Below the pieces are notes generated by a model, which saw nothing but the letters and a program-made list of their open reading frames with translations, made no database searches and had not been told where the DNA came from. Positions 26,667 to 41,000 of a DNA stretch of 64,000 bases are shown piece after piece. The position numbers and the translations under genes were made by a program. Location: NCBI GenBank assembly GCA_903813345.2, contig CAIIXF020000011.1:20381754-20445753 (forward strand). The letters are read 5' to 3'. Origin of the DNA: Owenia fusiformis. Taxonomy: Eukaryota; Annelida; Polychaeta; Sabellida; Oweniidae. Every line of letters begins with the position of its first letter. Positions within the stretch are counted from its first letter, which is position 1.

Positions 26667-27124
26667 GAATATAGTCCGGAGTAGGGATACTAGCGGTTAC
26701 CGTTGGTTATTTGGTTTTCTGTATAAAAAAGCTTTTCTCCTTTTCTGTCCCGTCGCAGCGCCATCTAGTGTTTGATAAATGAATCAAGGTTTATTCTCGA
26801 TAGGGTAAGTACTAATCTATCAGGAAACATTTACAAGTTTGGTTAGAAACAGAATTTTTATAGATGGCGGAGTGATTTTTGAGACTATATAGAGCAGAAT
26901 AATTTTCTGAAACAGGTAGCTTTACGGTGGTAGCTCTCTCCAGATTCAGTTATCTCAAAAACGGTGTGGTCACCGTATGCTTATTTTGTAACGGCAAGCT
27001 AGACAAGACTCCAATGAACACTGGGCACTGTTTCGCTGAGCTAGATCTGTGCCCATGAATATATTATGAAATGAAACGTTATAATGGTCGTCAATGGGAT
27101 TTTTTACTGCAATCTTGACCCTAT
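26667..27124 (+). repeat. Direct repeat copy 2 (empty site for the MITE)
   Basis: A 458-bp copy of the sequence at 24962-25805 without the MITE. It carries an extra taccgtt near 26697 relative to copy 1. The near-identity of the copies indicates a recent duplication, and the MITE entered copy 1 after it. Confidence 0.85.
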
Positions 27125-27243
27125 ATAGTGTAAACCAAAGACCTAATAATGTGATGAAAAGTTAGAAAAGTTTTCTAAAATGCAACAAATGTGTTGCAAG
27201 CTAAGTTACAGTAGCTCCACTTCAACTTGTAAGGTTCATGAGC

Positions 27244-27796
27244 TTATCGCTACCTACGACCCCTTTAGATTGTGGTCGTACGCACGTATAATTGGTCAGT
27301 CAATGTTTTTACAAAGTTGGAGAAAATACTATGCATTGCACACCTAAATGACCTACCTCGATACATTCCTTAGTAATTTAGAATTCTTTTTATGTTGTTA
27401 GATCGCCAATTGTATGGGTTTATCGGCAGAACGAAGAGGTTTTCGTTTTTGATAGCAATATTTGCGTGTAATATTTAACTTATTTCAACCGTCAAATTCC
27501 TCCATTCCCAGGCATGCACCAGTCATAAAGGAAATCCCTGGGGAATTCCCCTTCCGACATTTTGAAAATTGCTGATATATTCCCAATGTAAAAACTAAAA
27601 TCTCTTCGTTCTGCCGATAAACCCATACAATTGGCGATCTAACAACATAAAAAGAATTCTTAAATACTAAGGAATGTATCGAGGTAGGTCATTTAGGTGT
27701 GGAATGCGTAGTATTTTCTCCAACTTTGTAAAAATATTGACTGACCAATTATACGCGCGTACGACCACAATCTAAAGGGGTCGTAGGATGGGATAA
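27244..27796. mobile_element. 553-bp foldback MITE with 8-bp target duplication
   Basis: Arms of about 207 bp (27244-27450 and 27590-27796) are inverted copies with few mismatches. Left end: ttatcgctacctacgacccc. Right end read inward: ttatcccatcctacgacccc. Both sides are flanked by TCATGAGC (27236-27243 and 27797-27804), an 8-bp direct repeat typical of hAT- or P-superfamily transposition. Near each end is a smaller palindrome, tacgacc...ggtcgta. The centre of about 140 bp is non-coding. Confidence 0.88.
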
Positions 27797-27804
27797 TCAT
27801 GAGC

Positions 27805-29061
27805 AAGGAGGATATGTTCCCAGGGTTCAACTCAATATTTTTAATTTCAAAGCATAATATTAGGCCAAAGTTTGATTTAAGGGGCCCAACACTTTTTTGC
27901 CCAAGCGCAGAATTTTTTTATCACACTTCAAACTTGCCCCCCCCCTTGTTGGTTCACCCGTGAAAAGAATGGCCAATATTCTAGTGACCTTGAGCCCCTT
28001 GACCGATATTGATGACAACTGTAATATTGAAAATGTTGTTATTGTCTGCTATTAAAACTAAACTGGCTATGAATTAATAATCAGCAATCCAAAAGATCTG
28101 AACTAATATCTTGATCACTTGTTGTGCATTTTTAAATGTTTTGTTTGGAAATAAGACCACAACTCGCAATTTAAATGCTGAAGTGAATAAATCAAAGCTG
28201 TTTAATTTTAAATTTTGTAATCACAACATGACATGACCATATATGGCAAAATATCGAGTTGGAACCCTGGGAATCCTTTGTCCATGAGCTATTGCATGGC
28301 CCAGGAACATGTACAGTGTAATTAATGTAAAATTTAAGTTTGTCCTCTCAGAGTCTCTGAGTCCCCTCATAAAATATTTTTTCTTAAGGGACTTGATTTT
28401 TTAATTCATGATCCTGGGCCTATGAGTTTAGGGGTGTTTCTGAACAATGTTTCCTTTTTGAGTAGCAATTTTTAAACTGCCTCCAAATGTGGCTAAAGTT
28501 CTACATAATACACTTCAAGGAATTTCAAGGACATTAGCTTCATCAGTATATCATTATTATTTTGAAATTTTATAATTCAACCATTGACTGTCCCCAGCAT
28601 CATCCTTCATGTTACTTTATATAAAGCACCACCCTTGTTGTAAACCCAGTATGCCATTTACATTCTACAATAACATTGTTTTCAGGATTGAACCATAAGT
28701 TCCAAGTGAGCACCTGCACCAGACCTCAAGCTCGATGATTCCATGATATCAAAACCTTGGGAAATCGTGTACATATAAAGGACATGTTAGCAGATTCAAA
28801 ATTGATTTTTATTAGCATAAAGGAATATCAGGTATACAGAATGGTTACATTGATTAGTGCTGAACAAGTATAGAGAGACGAAGAAGACTGTTCACGCACC
28901 ACCCACCTACATCTTTGTTCTCCATGTGCTTTTTTGCCAATGCCATGTATGCTAAATCCCACATGGATTGACTTAAGATGTGAAGACTGAAGAGCCCACA
29001 CGATTTAGAACAGATCTAATACTGCATCAAAGAATAACTCGGACAATAAATCAAGAACAAC
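27805..29061. other. Region upstream of the SMCR8 start codon
   Basis: No coding exon recognised. The acceptor-like ttgttttcag at about 28677-28686 may begin a 5' UTR exon running into the start codon at 29062. A C run lies near 27938-27946. Confidence 0.35.
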
Positions 29062-32000
29062 ATGTTTGGTGGTTACACTGATATTGCCCAGTTCTACTGG
29101 GAGAGTGAAGACACAGAGAAAGACCTTCCCCATGAGCTTCTTCCAAACTATGACACACCAGATCCTTGGAGTCTGAAACCAACGATAGAACATGACTTTA
29201 TTCTAATGGCTGAGTTCTCAGAGTTGGAGGGACCAAAACCTTTGGTAATATAATAGTACAACATCACCACTTGGGCGAACATATCCATGCTCCTTCACAG
29301 AAAAGAGTTCAAGTCTGTTTTGCAATACAAAGCATATTCTCGAAATCATAATTCACGGTTAAAAAAATAGATTAAATATATTCACAAACAATTATGAGTA
29401 TGACTTAGACAATCAACTAGAATATTTTCACTCATCTGAAATGTAAAATGTGAAATTTCCTAAAGTACTCCGATGTTATGGCCATTCTTAATGACTTTGT
29501 TGTCAAACTGTCATTACTTTTAAAACATCTTTGGGACTTTGAATCTAATGCTTTTATCAGAAAATGTCAATATCAATCAAAATGTTTTCATTTGTGTAAT
29601 CTTCAATTATTTTACATTCCAGATTACAGTGCCATCTGACTGTGGGACAACTTTAGATTTGAATGCCTTTGTGGTGAGAGTAATGTCAACAGACTATCAA
29701 ACCACACCTCAAACATCGTAAGTTGGAAGCTACAGTAAGGATTCTATCCTAGATAAAGGCCGATAAAGTGACGCTACTTGTAATTTAAGCATTGACTTGA
29801 AAGTTGAAAGGTCACTAATACCAATAGTTTTGGTATTAGTGATGGTGAGTTTTAAGAAATAAAGAATTCAGAACTTTTGTTCAGATTTGAAAATTGGACC
29901 ACACAATAACCATGTCAATTTTTCCCAGTAGATGCTAGAATATCAGGATCTTGGTTGGATTTTATGGACATCATGCATACACTGACATATTTGTCCTGTT
30001 CAAAGTCAAACTACACAAGCATGTTATAAAAATGAAAATGAAAGAAAAAAGGATATTTGAATCAATTGTCATATTATTTTTGCTTTGCAGAGGTCATTTT
30101 ACAATAATGGAGGACACATCAGTGGTGATGAATGATTCAAAATTTGGCATATCTGCATTTGTAAGTGTTTTTCAAAATGTTGTATAGAATCTTGAAAATT
30201 TGGTTTTTAGAGTATAGTACTTAAATTTGAAATACTTGATCTATTGTTGTTTTTAACTCGTTTTATTGTTTTGTTCGGCAATTATGTAACTTTACATTAT
30301 GACTATATGCATATGTGCATTGACTTTATGATTGGCTAAAATATCTCATTTGCATGTTTTTTTGTTATTGTTACAGGCATATCATTTTACTCTGTATGAT
30401 ACTGAAGCACGGGGATTTGTGCGGCCATTTTGTATGTGCTACGTCACTGCTGACCACAGGTACATGTAAATTTATATATAAGTTGTGCAGAAAGAATTAT
30501 TGAAAATATACATACTATTTTTCTTGAATTCTTCCAACAGAATTTGTTCCTTGCCAAATAGTTGTGTGATAATTAAGAAGAATATTAACCATATCTTATT
30601 GAATACAATGAAATTTGAAAATTGGGAAAATTCTTAAGTATTAATTGATCCTTTTTTCAAAAATGAAATTGCCAATTTTACAGAAAACTGTTTTTACAAA
30701 ATTAGGGAATTGACTAAACATCAGTATTTGCACTTCTTTTCTTGTTTTTAGAAAAATTATGCCTTTCTACAAAGAAATGTCAGATGAATTGAAAAAGGTG
30801 AGACTCTCTTATATATTCCAAACTATGTCACACAGATTATTTAAAGAGCAATATTATTAATTATCAGATTAAGAGCAGCAAAAATTCTGTCTTTCGGGTT
30901 GTTATTGTCATATGATTTAATTCTTATTCATGCCTATTTTCTGAAAATTCCCAAATCTTCATTCAAGGTTATACGAAAATTTTAACAATTTGTCCTTCAT
31001 TTTAAATGTTAATACTTGTATATCCATATGGATTACAATTTCTAACAAATTCTCATAATTTAAAGTAAAGTGAAACATGTATACCCAGACACCTCCCTAA
31101 TCTGAACACCTCTCAATATAAATGCTTTGTTTGGTCCCATTTTTAAGCTGTCATTGTTAAAAAAACACCTGCCAATGTAAACACTTTGGCCAGTTCCAGC
31201 GGCAAGATTTTAATGTATTCAAATGTAATTAATGTGTGATTCTCTCTTTAATTTGATACAGGTGTCTAGATACTTGAAGTATGGAAACTTGATGCTGTTT
31301 TTACATGACTTGCAGTGTTTGCTGGCTGACCTGAATTACACAAAGGGTAACATTTGAACCTCTCTTTCTACCGTGTGAATTATATTGACCAGTTATTACA
31401 ATGGTGAAAATATCTGTTGTTAGATCCTTGCTTTCCGACATTAGTAAATTAAGATTTGATATAGCATTGTTAGTTCACTCAATGAATAAAAAAATTAAAA
31501 ATTGAAATGTACTAGTATGTAATGAAATATAAGTGTATGAGTATAAGTTAAGTGGAGAAATTAGTACCTTCAGTGAGGATGTCACCAGATTTCATTCTGT
31601 GTTTTCATTAACTACACTACATAGGGAGCATTTACCAGCTGTCCCTCATTACTTGAGCATCAGGCTTTGATCTGAGGGTCTAATGTATCATTCCCACATA
31701 GGGCATTGTATTTAGCACACTTTGTTTCATGCCTGTATCTGACTTGTTGCAATACTCCCGGCTTTTGTCATTCCCTGGAGGCACCCTCGGGTCATTATGT
31801 GAGGGTCTGATGTATGATTCCCACATAGGGAATTGTATTTACAGTAGCACACTTTTTCCATATCTGTATCTGGTTTCAATACTCCCGGCTTTTGTCATTC
31901 CCTGGAGGCATCCTCGGGTCATTATGTGAGGGTCTGATGTATGATTCCCACATAGGGAATTGTATTTACAGTAGCACACTTTTTCCATATCTGTATCTGG

Positions 32001-35000
32001 CTTCAATACTCCCGGCTTTTGTCATTCCCTGGAGGCATCCTCGGGTCATTATGTGAGGGTCTGATGTATGATTCCCACATAGGGAATTGTATTTACAGTA
32101 GCACACTTTTTCCATATCTGTATCTGGCTTCAATACTCCCGGCTTTTGTCATTCCCTGGAGGCATCCTCGGGTCATTATGTGAGGGTCTGATGTATGATT
32201 CCCACATAGGGAATTGTATTTACAGTAGCACACTTTTTCCATATCTGTATCTGGCTTCAATACTCCCGGCTTTTGTCATTCCCTGGAGGCATCCTCGGGT
32301 CATTATGTGAGGGTCTGATGTATGATTCCCACATAGGGAATTGTATTTACAGTAGCACACTTTTTCCATATCTGTATCTGGCTTCAATACTCCCGGCTTT
32401 TGTCATTCCCTGGAGGCATCCTCGGGTCATTATGTGAGGGTCTGATGTATGATTCCCACATAGGGAATTGTATTTACAGTAGCACACTTTTTCCATATCT
32501 GTATCTGGCTTCAATACTCCCGGCTTTTGTCATTCCCTGGAGGCATCCTCGGGTCATTATGTGAGGGTCTGATGTATGATTCCCACATAGGGAATTGTAT
32601 TTACAGTAGCACACTTTTTCCATATCTGTATCTGGCTTCAATACTCCCGGCTTTTGTCATTCCCTGGAGGCATCCCCCGGTCATTATGTACATTATGAAT
32701 ATTATCATTCCCAATATCCCCTCTAATAATCCTGTTCTATTAACAGAGAAGTATGTGGAGTGGGAACGAGAGCAGAATGAGAAAGCAGAGGGAGAGAAAC
32801 ACAGCTCAACAGATGGCGCTAGTGTCTCTGAAGAAGACCGTCTTTTTTCCGCCACAAGTCTTGCCAATATTTGTAATATAATGCTCGAAACAGAGGCCAT
32901 ATTGGACAAAGTAAAACCACTTTTAGTGAGTCAAAAGTTCAGTTTTATTACTTCTGACATTTAGAAAATATTTTGTGAGAAGAGATTGCTAAAATGTTCC
33001 AAAAGGTGATCTTTGAAGATATCCTGATTATGACATCATGAATTTTCTTAACAATCAAAAACTAAGAAAAAGGGAAAAGTCACTCCAAAGTTCCCAGAGT
33101 CATCAGGTGTTTTTGAGATAGATTAACTTAATAATGTATGTAATAATGCAGCAGAAACACCAAAACGGTGCTCTGTGGCACTTTCACATTTTGATACATG
33201 TGAAAATCCCTAGTGTGTGACAACTCATTTTATATGCCCTATTTGACTCAATCTGCCGTATTCTCTCTAATGAGCGCACAGTTCCACTGAGCACACATGC
33301 AAATATTATTTTCAATATGGTCTCAAGAAAACATGTGTTTTCTCCTCTAGAACGACAGTAGACTAGAAAAGAAGTTCAATAGGCTAGAGGAGAAGGCTTT
33401 GGGACGGGACCAGGAATTGACAGCGAATTCTCACGAATCAGGAAGTCTCAATGAAAACCTAACAGATGATTATGCCGCACCATGTAAGAAATGTAAGTAT
33501 AATATCATGAGCGTTGCAAATATATAGCATCCTTTATAATTATTTTTTCTCATCAGCCAACTATATGGGTTATATTTCAGCAAACTATGTCTTAAATTGA
33601 GCCTAATTAGAAATACAGAACTACAACTACATTGTATGTATAGATAGGAGACTTACAATAACACAAAGGTTTTAACTGTTTCCTTTGGGTTATTCCTTTG
33701 GTAGTTGGTGTCCAAGACAAATGGCATGTGGTGACATTTTGCATGTTAATGCCTTGTTTTAATCATTTACTCTCTCATGTTAAAGACAATAGAACAAGGT
33801 GAACACAAACATGGCGATAGTGCTAAGCTTATAAAATAAACAGATCACTACTACCATCTTTATGTCGACTTTGTAGTCACGATCAAAGTGCCAACAAAGA
33901 CTAATTCCAAAATATGGGTTTTCATTTTTAATTCAGCCCTGGGGGGTTCGGGGGCCCCTGGCCAAATATTCTTTCAAAGTCATGCAGGTTTTTGTTAAGT
34001 TAGAACCCCCCCCCCCCCTTGACAAAAGCTGAATTAAATTCAGAAAAAACTAAATTACACTTTTAGTTTGGTGACTAATGTTACCGGCCTTCGATTTCTA
34101 GAAAAAAAATGTTACCCAGCAGTTATTAACTTGTTAAAGCTGACCAAGGTTTATGGTATCCTATTAATGTTTTTTCAGCTGGTTCATTCTCAGACCTTCA
34201 TGCCATACTACATCCTTTACAGAAGTTAGATACGTATAAGGTATGTGAAGTTCATATATTGTAATACCATCAGTATCTTATAATCATCTCTTATCTTGAA
34301 TTCTTTGTTCATAGTCATGTACCCAGTTTTAACTCATTCTATTCATCCCCTTTCTCTAGAATCTCTTTTCTATTTCCAATTTTTCCAAGATCTTAGGTTA
34401 AAACACTAAAGATGTTCATAGCATACAAATGTAAGAACATTCCAAGCTATAAAAATTCCTCATCCATTTTGGTAACCACGGAAATCACAACAGAAGAGCT
34501 AGAAATATTGAAAGTCTAAACTTCACAAAGTATTATGATAATGCCCCCTCGATAATTAACATTAAAGATTTAGGTCTTCAAATTATTTTCAGCCTAAACT
34601 GATGAAATGCTCAAATCGTAGGGTGTTTGATACATCATTGAGGAATCTACATGGTCTTTGCAATTGGGGAGCTAAGGAAGGGCTCAACAGACTCCGCAGT
34701 GTTCACAAGGTACAGTACGTTGTCACATTAACTCAAAATAAAACCAGTTCTGATTTTGAAAGTAGATAAAATGACATTGCATACCTCTTCCTCTTCTATT
34801 GTCCACACCAATTATGAAAGACTTGGATAATTTTACCTCTATAGTAGAAAATTTCTCATCTGTCATGATCAAGGTCCAAATAAGATGACATCAAAGCAGA
34901 AACAATACAAGAAAGTGCCTTAAGATAAGATACATATGCTGAGAATTATGTCAGGGTTCGAAACTCACAGCTGCATGACTGCTTATGGCAATCACTTTTG

Positions 35001-38000
35001 ACTCTTTTCTGAATGAACTTGGAAAATGAGTTGCCCTTTGGCAATGTACTGATGAATCACAATAAGTTAAATTGGGCAATGTTTTCAACCTTATTATTCT
35101 TGAACCCTGTTTTCTGTAAATTTCATAATTACTATTAAAAATTATTTCAGTTGTATTTTTTAAGTTTTTATGTGGATATATATATAATATAATAGAGTAC
35201 ATTGTGTCTGTAGCTTTATCCTATGCCAAGTAGAGTTTTCGGGAGATAAGTTGGTAAGATATCCTGTATCCTGATTTTGAGGTTTCCATATCCAGAACCT
35301 CCATATCTCCCGCCATATCTCCCGCTTCGGTGCATATCTTCCCGCTTCCGGTAAGTAGTGGAAATGCATTAAAATGACTTTGCATATGAATGATTTGTTT
35401 ATTTTTACACCTTGTACTACTGAAATGGCCATATGCCCCTGAAAACTCTACTTGGTATAGGATAAAGCAGTTATGTACGGTCGGTTTAGATATTGGGTTC
35501 ATCCCTCGTGAGATATGCACATCTACCTTCGGTCCCTACGGTCCCTCAGGTAAATATGCATATCTCCCTCTGGATAAACCCCATATCCAAAACCTCCCAG
35601 TACATAACCCCTATATATTGTATTGGATTGTATATTTATTGCCTCATTTATATGAGAGAATACAGCTTCCTTCCATACTTCACAAGCTTTTATGTTGCAG
35701 TATTTTAGACGAGATCTCTCAACATTACAAATAGAAAGAGACCAATCCAAACTTACTCAACCACCCAGTACTTTACTCTCTATAGGCAACTGTGTTAACA
35801 TCAACTACCTTCATGGAATCGACTTGTAAGTAAAAACAAGCAAACACCTTAAATACAAAATAGTACAGAGTTAAGATCTTAATGATGTGTATACGGAATT
35901 TATTATTTTTTGTTCTAATCGTTCCTCAAAAGTTGAAATTTATAAATTAAGTGTAGATTGAAATAAAAACAGTAAATCTGTGACCAAATACCTTTTTAAG
36001 TCGAACATTTCCATAAATGAAACACTTTTCTGAGTTCCTTTTCAGTTTCCTTTCCTTTTCTATCAATATTAAATGAACCTCTGTAAGTGGAACAACTCCC
36101 AAATGGAACACTTTTAGAGCACAAGGCTTTCTTTATAAATCAGCATGGTTTTAAATTTATTTTAAATTTATTTTCAGACAGTCTGATGAAAAATGTTTAG
36201 ACAAAAATCGCAATTCTGCTGCAAACAGCATCAACCATCCGACAACAAACCTACTACGAAGATGGCTCTCCGATGAAACTTTGGCGAGTTATAAATCAAC
36301 CGAGTCGTTTCTGTCATTTAGTGGAGGGACACCTGACAGTATATATGTCACACCTAACACACCTGGAACCTCTAATCCAAGGTCACATCTGGAACCAGCC
36401 TTTGTAATGGGGAGTGCATATTTAGGTGAGGAATTTCAATGACAAGATTTTGTATCATCTTTCCTCTACATATATTTAAAAAATAGGTAGTTGATATTTT
36501 CAGAACTATTATGTACAAATATGAAGCAGTATGTTTCCTCGTTTTTTCATTTGCATGTCATCTTTCATGAATGTAAATTTTTTATGTCACAGCACCAGAA
36601 GTGGTGACATATTGTTATAGTCTCACTATCATTGTATTTTTCAGGTCAAACACCAAGTTCACAACAAAACACTATAGGCAGCTTTGAAAATATTCCATCC
36701 TTTAGTCATTCCCATAATGCACCAGTGCCCCAGCAGATGTCTCATAGTATTGATGCTGCAGGCAGTATCAATTCAGACTTCAGTGATATTTCAGCCACAG
36801 GTTAGTGAAATGTGAACTGTTCCTTTAGTCATTCCCATAATGCACCAGTACTTCAAGCAGACGTTTCATAATGTTGATGCTGCAGGCAGTATCAATTCAG
36901 ACTTCAGTGATATTTCAGCCACAGGTTACTGATATGTGAACTGGTCCTTTGGTCATTCCCTTAATGCACAGTATTTCATGTTTTACAGTGTTGTTGCAGG
37001 CAATATCAATTCAGACTTCAGTGATATTTCAGCCACAGGTTACTGATATGTGAACTGGTCCTTTGGTCATTCCCTTAATGCACAGTACTTCATGTTTTAC
37101 AGTGTTGTTGCAGGCAATATCAATTCAGACTTCAGTGATATTTCAGCCACAGGTTACTGATATGTGAACTGGTCCTTTGGTCATTCCCTTAATGCACAGT
37201 ACTTCATGTTTTACAGTGTTGTCGTTGCAGGCGATATCAATTCAGACTTCAGTGATATGTCAGCCATATGTTATTGATATGTGAACTATTCCAGGGCCAT
37301 CAGACATTTTCCATCATGGGGTTTAGGGCAGGTTTTTCCCTAAAGTATATATGACCCATTGTATTCATACAAATGAAAGTATCTTTTTGTAATCTCAAAT
37401 ATTGTCCATCGTTTAAAATTGTTTGCTCATAAAACTGAACACATTCCCAATTGTCATGAGGCATGAACTAGTAAATATTTATATTGTAGTAGTACTGGCT
37501 ATAGTGTGCAAAGCGAGTCATTATTGGAAGATTTAAATAAATTTTTGCATTACATAGCAGATAATAAGAATGAAATATATCTATGATTTAGATTTATAAT
37601 GCAGCTATATATGAATACAGTAATCATTTGCTTTTTTCTGATATTCATTTATTTCATGATATTTTTGATGACAGGAAAATTTAATGATTTCCTTGTTTCC
37701 AGAATCCAATATAGATGTCTCCGAACATGGGTCAAGTCAAGACCAGAATGAGGCTACTGATGACCTTGACATCAATGACCTTGACCTTAAACGAACAAAA
37801 GTGATAATAAGTGCTGCCGACCACATCAGTCAGTTTAACCCACAATCAATTGGTAAATAAAATACAAATTACAGTAAAAAATCTACATACACCTTTTCTT
37901 AACACCTCTCACTGAAAGTGAAAGTAAAAATGAACTTTTACTTTGGTCATGGGCTTTCAACTAGAAGGGTAGGCAACTTCCCATATTTCATACATAAGCA

Positions 38001-41000
38001 TTGACTTTGAGTTTTCGAAATTGAATAATGTACACATTCCAAGAAAATCTTATTTTGTACTTTTTATGGATGATTTAAAGAAATAACTAAAAAATGAAAA
38101 CATGATTATCTACATACATGTTGATAATTAAATAGAAAATGGAATTCATCATTATTATGACAATACAGAAAGTGAACATTCTCCCACAAATTATACTTTT
38201 ATTGGAATGTGTTCCTGAATAATTACCCACCATGCAATACTCGAAGAGAACATTTTGATACCTCTTATTCTTATTGGTCTTTTTTGTTTACTTTTACTTG
38301 AGATTGAATATATTTTATGCTTTAATCATATTGAAAATTGATTTTTATTCAAAATAATACTTAAAGATAGATTTATCTAATACTTTTTGAAATATTACCA
38401 TAAAAGGGAAGCATGGCATTGCTCATTTTGAAGGTCTCATGTCATTACACAGAGTTGCATACCCTTCTAATTGAAAGCCCATGCTTTGGTCTATTTTGAA
38501 TTATATTTAATGCTTTAAATATAACTTCTTAACAAGGTATTCCAAATTGTCATCATTATGAAATCCTCGTGACATTTTCAACTTATGTTGTTTTCAACCA
38601 TGTTGTACACAACAAAGCATTAAAAGTACATTTCCAAGGTGCATTATGGATGTGTAATAATACACTCCCCTCAGTAACTTTGGAAACCGAGTCCCTTTTG
38701 GACGACTTATCAAAATTGTCATAAATTTCCCAACTTTTGTAATAAAGGAACATACAACTACAGAAATTGAGCATCCAGTGAAAACTTGCCAAACTTATAG
38801 ATCAGAGTGTACGTCCAGTGTATTTGATCAAGATGAATGTCAATAATTTACATTTTACATTTTATATGTTATAAAAATGATCTTGAGATTTTGAGATTTT
38901 GAAAGCCCATTTGTACCCACCTGAAAATGAGAAGAATCGTGTCAATCTGTCACTTTGTGTGGTACTTGTTTCACTCGCTGCACTAGTTGTACTCTTAGAT
39001 GTTTCAATCTTTTCTGTTTTCTAACACAGTTTTTTCCCCATTGACAATAATGCATACCATATTTGCTCTAATACACATTTACGTATTATGTTCATGTTTT
39101 GAGTAAAAAGATTCTGGGAAAACTGCACAGCACATTGTAATATTTTATATTTGTATAAAATGAGAGTCATGTGATGAATGCACATGTACAGTATTCAGTC
39201 ATAATGATTGAACACACTGAGTGTTGTTTGAAAGCTCATCATTTGATTCATGTATATATTATACCATGCATTACTGCCTGTAGGCAATTTTTGGTATTTT
39301 TATCTAGATATTCATTTAATTTACTTGCAGGTTATGGTATTCTAGAATTTGCGCATAAGTACACGTTGTTTAGCCCCCACTTGCTGTATAGTCTACTCAG
39401 TGGCCACACCACTGTTGTCATAGGAAATGCTAGTCATGAGAGAGAGGTCACTGCAATAGTCCGTGCTCTACATATCTTTGTCCCTGGTCATTCCTTGTAA
39501 GTACATATTCTATGTTTACATTTTCTGTACAAGCTCTAAGGCTGCATTTTTGTATATGATTTTTTGACCGCGAGCAAAATTTTATTCTAAAAATTAGCTA
39601 GATTGTGTAATACGGCTGTGTCAGTCTTTTCCCTCGCCCTCGCAAAGGCTAGTTACTGGTGCACCACAGGATTTCCATTGAAATGGTATCAAGCGGGGAT
39701 TTACTGCAATTAACCATGGTGAATTGCCCCAAATGTATTTCAATACATGCAAAGTCCATGGTGGTCGTAGATCTGTTTTTTGTTAATATTCGCGGTTAAA
39801 ACAGATTAAATATTTTGAAACCGTATCAAATTCACTCACTCCTTGGTTATATGAAAATATGCCCTTAGTCAAGTGCAACTATGATAGAAAGGGAATGGGG
39901 GCTTCTAGACAAAGTTGTTAGCGATCCATGTCATGGGTTAGGGTTTCACAGAGGTATTATCGTGCATGGTTATGAACGTCAAGCATGACTAATTCAATTT
40001 TGCAAAAATAGCTTGCTTTTGTAAATATACAGTAACACCTTTGTACATTGAACACCTATCACAAAAATCAGTTCACTATAGGTAGGTGTTCACTACAGAG
40101 AGATAATTTTATACAGACGTCAGTATACAGAGTATGTGCTGAGAGGAGGTGTTCACTAGACATAGTAGTTCACTTGAGAGAGGTGTCCACTAAGACAGGT
40201 TTTACTGTATGGTGTCATTAGTTATTTGGAGTCATCACTTATAATATGTTAAGTACATCACAAGTTTAGATTATTGTTTCCTTTGTAAAATGAGAAAATG
40301 CAATTTCTTTACAAAGTCAAAAAGAAAAATGTCAAGTTAAATACTCAGACTAACTAAAATAAGATACAACTGAATGAAATATGCTCAAATGATTTAACTC
40401 AAATGTAAGTACCATTATCTGTTACATTTGATTGGCAAACAGTAACTTTGAAGTGTTGTGTTTTTTTGTCTCACAAAAGTTATGAAATCCATAGATTAAA
40501 ACAAATATATTTCATAACTTTTTTGTGTCAATAAATACAAATAATTCACAATGTGAGAGTCATGATATTTTTGTTTTAATCCTTCCTTGTTGATGAATTT
40601 CTAGCAAATTAAAAGCTTTTACTTAAAAGTACTGCACCTCTCTTGATATTCTAAATGGAGTCACTTCAACTTTAAAAGTAATCCTAGCATCTTCACATCG
40701 GGTCAAATTCTTGAGACGATGTTTGACGATTTATAACTTCTTTAGGAGTCGCATGACACGTTTTTATATTTTTTAAACGTGATCAATCAGCATACTGAAT
40801 ATGAGCTGAAGCCACTGCTTTGATTTGAATGTATGTTTCTATGTGATTTTGAAGTGCTTTATTGTTTTCTGGTACGTAACTACTTTACAATCAAGTTATT
40901 TATCCATGTGTACATGCACATATGTAATCATTTAGTTATTCAAATGTCTCGCAATATATTTGTTCGTGACTCATTCATATATTCATAGATCGTCAGCTGT

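Noticed and set aside
31664-32688. CRISPR-like or other regularly spaced array
   Set aside because: Units are contiguous 127-bp tandem repeats with no variable spacers, and the context is an animal intron.
32527-32964. A 145-aa open frame that might be a small gene
   Set aside because: It is a 127-bp repeat unit that happens to be open into SMCR8 exon 7 (32747-32925) and on past that exon's donor; only the exon part is conserved.
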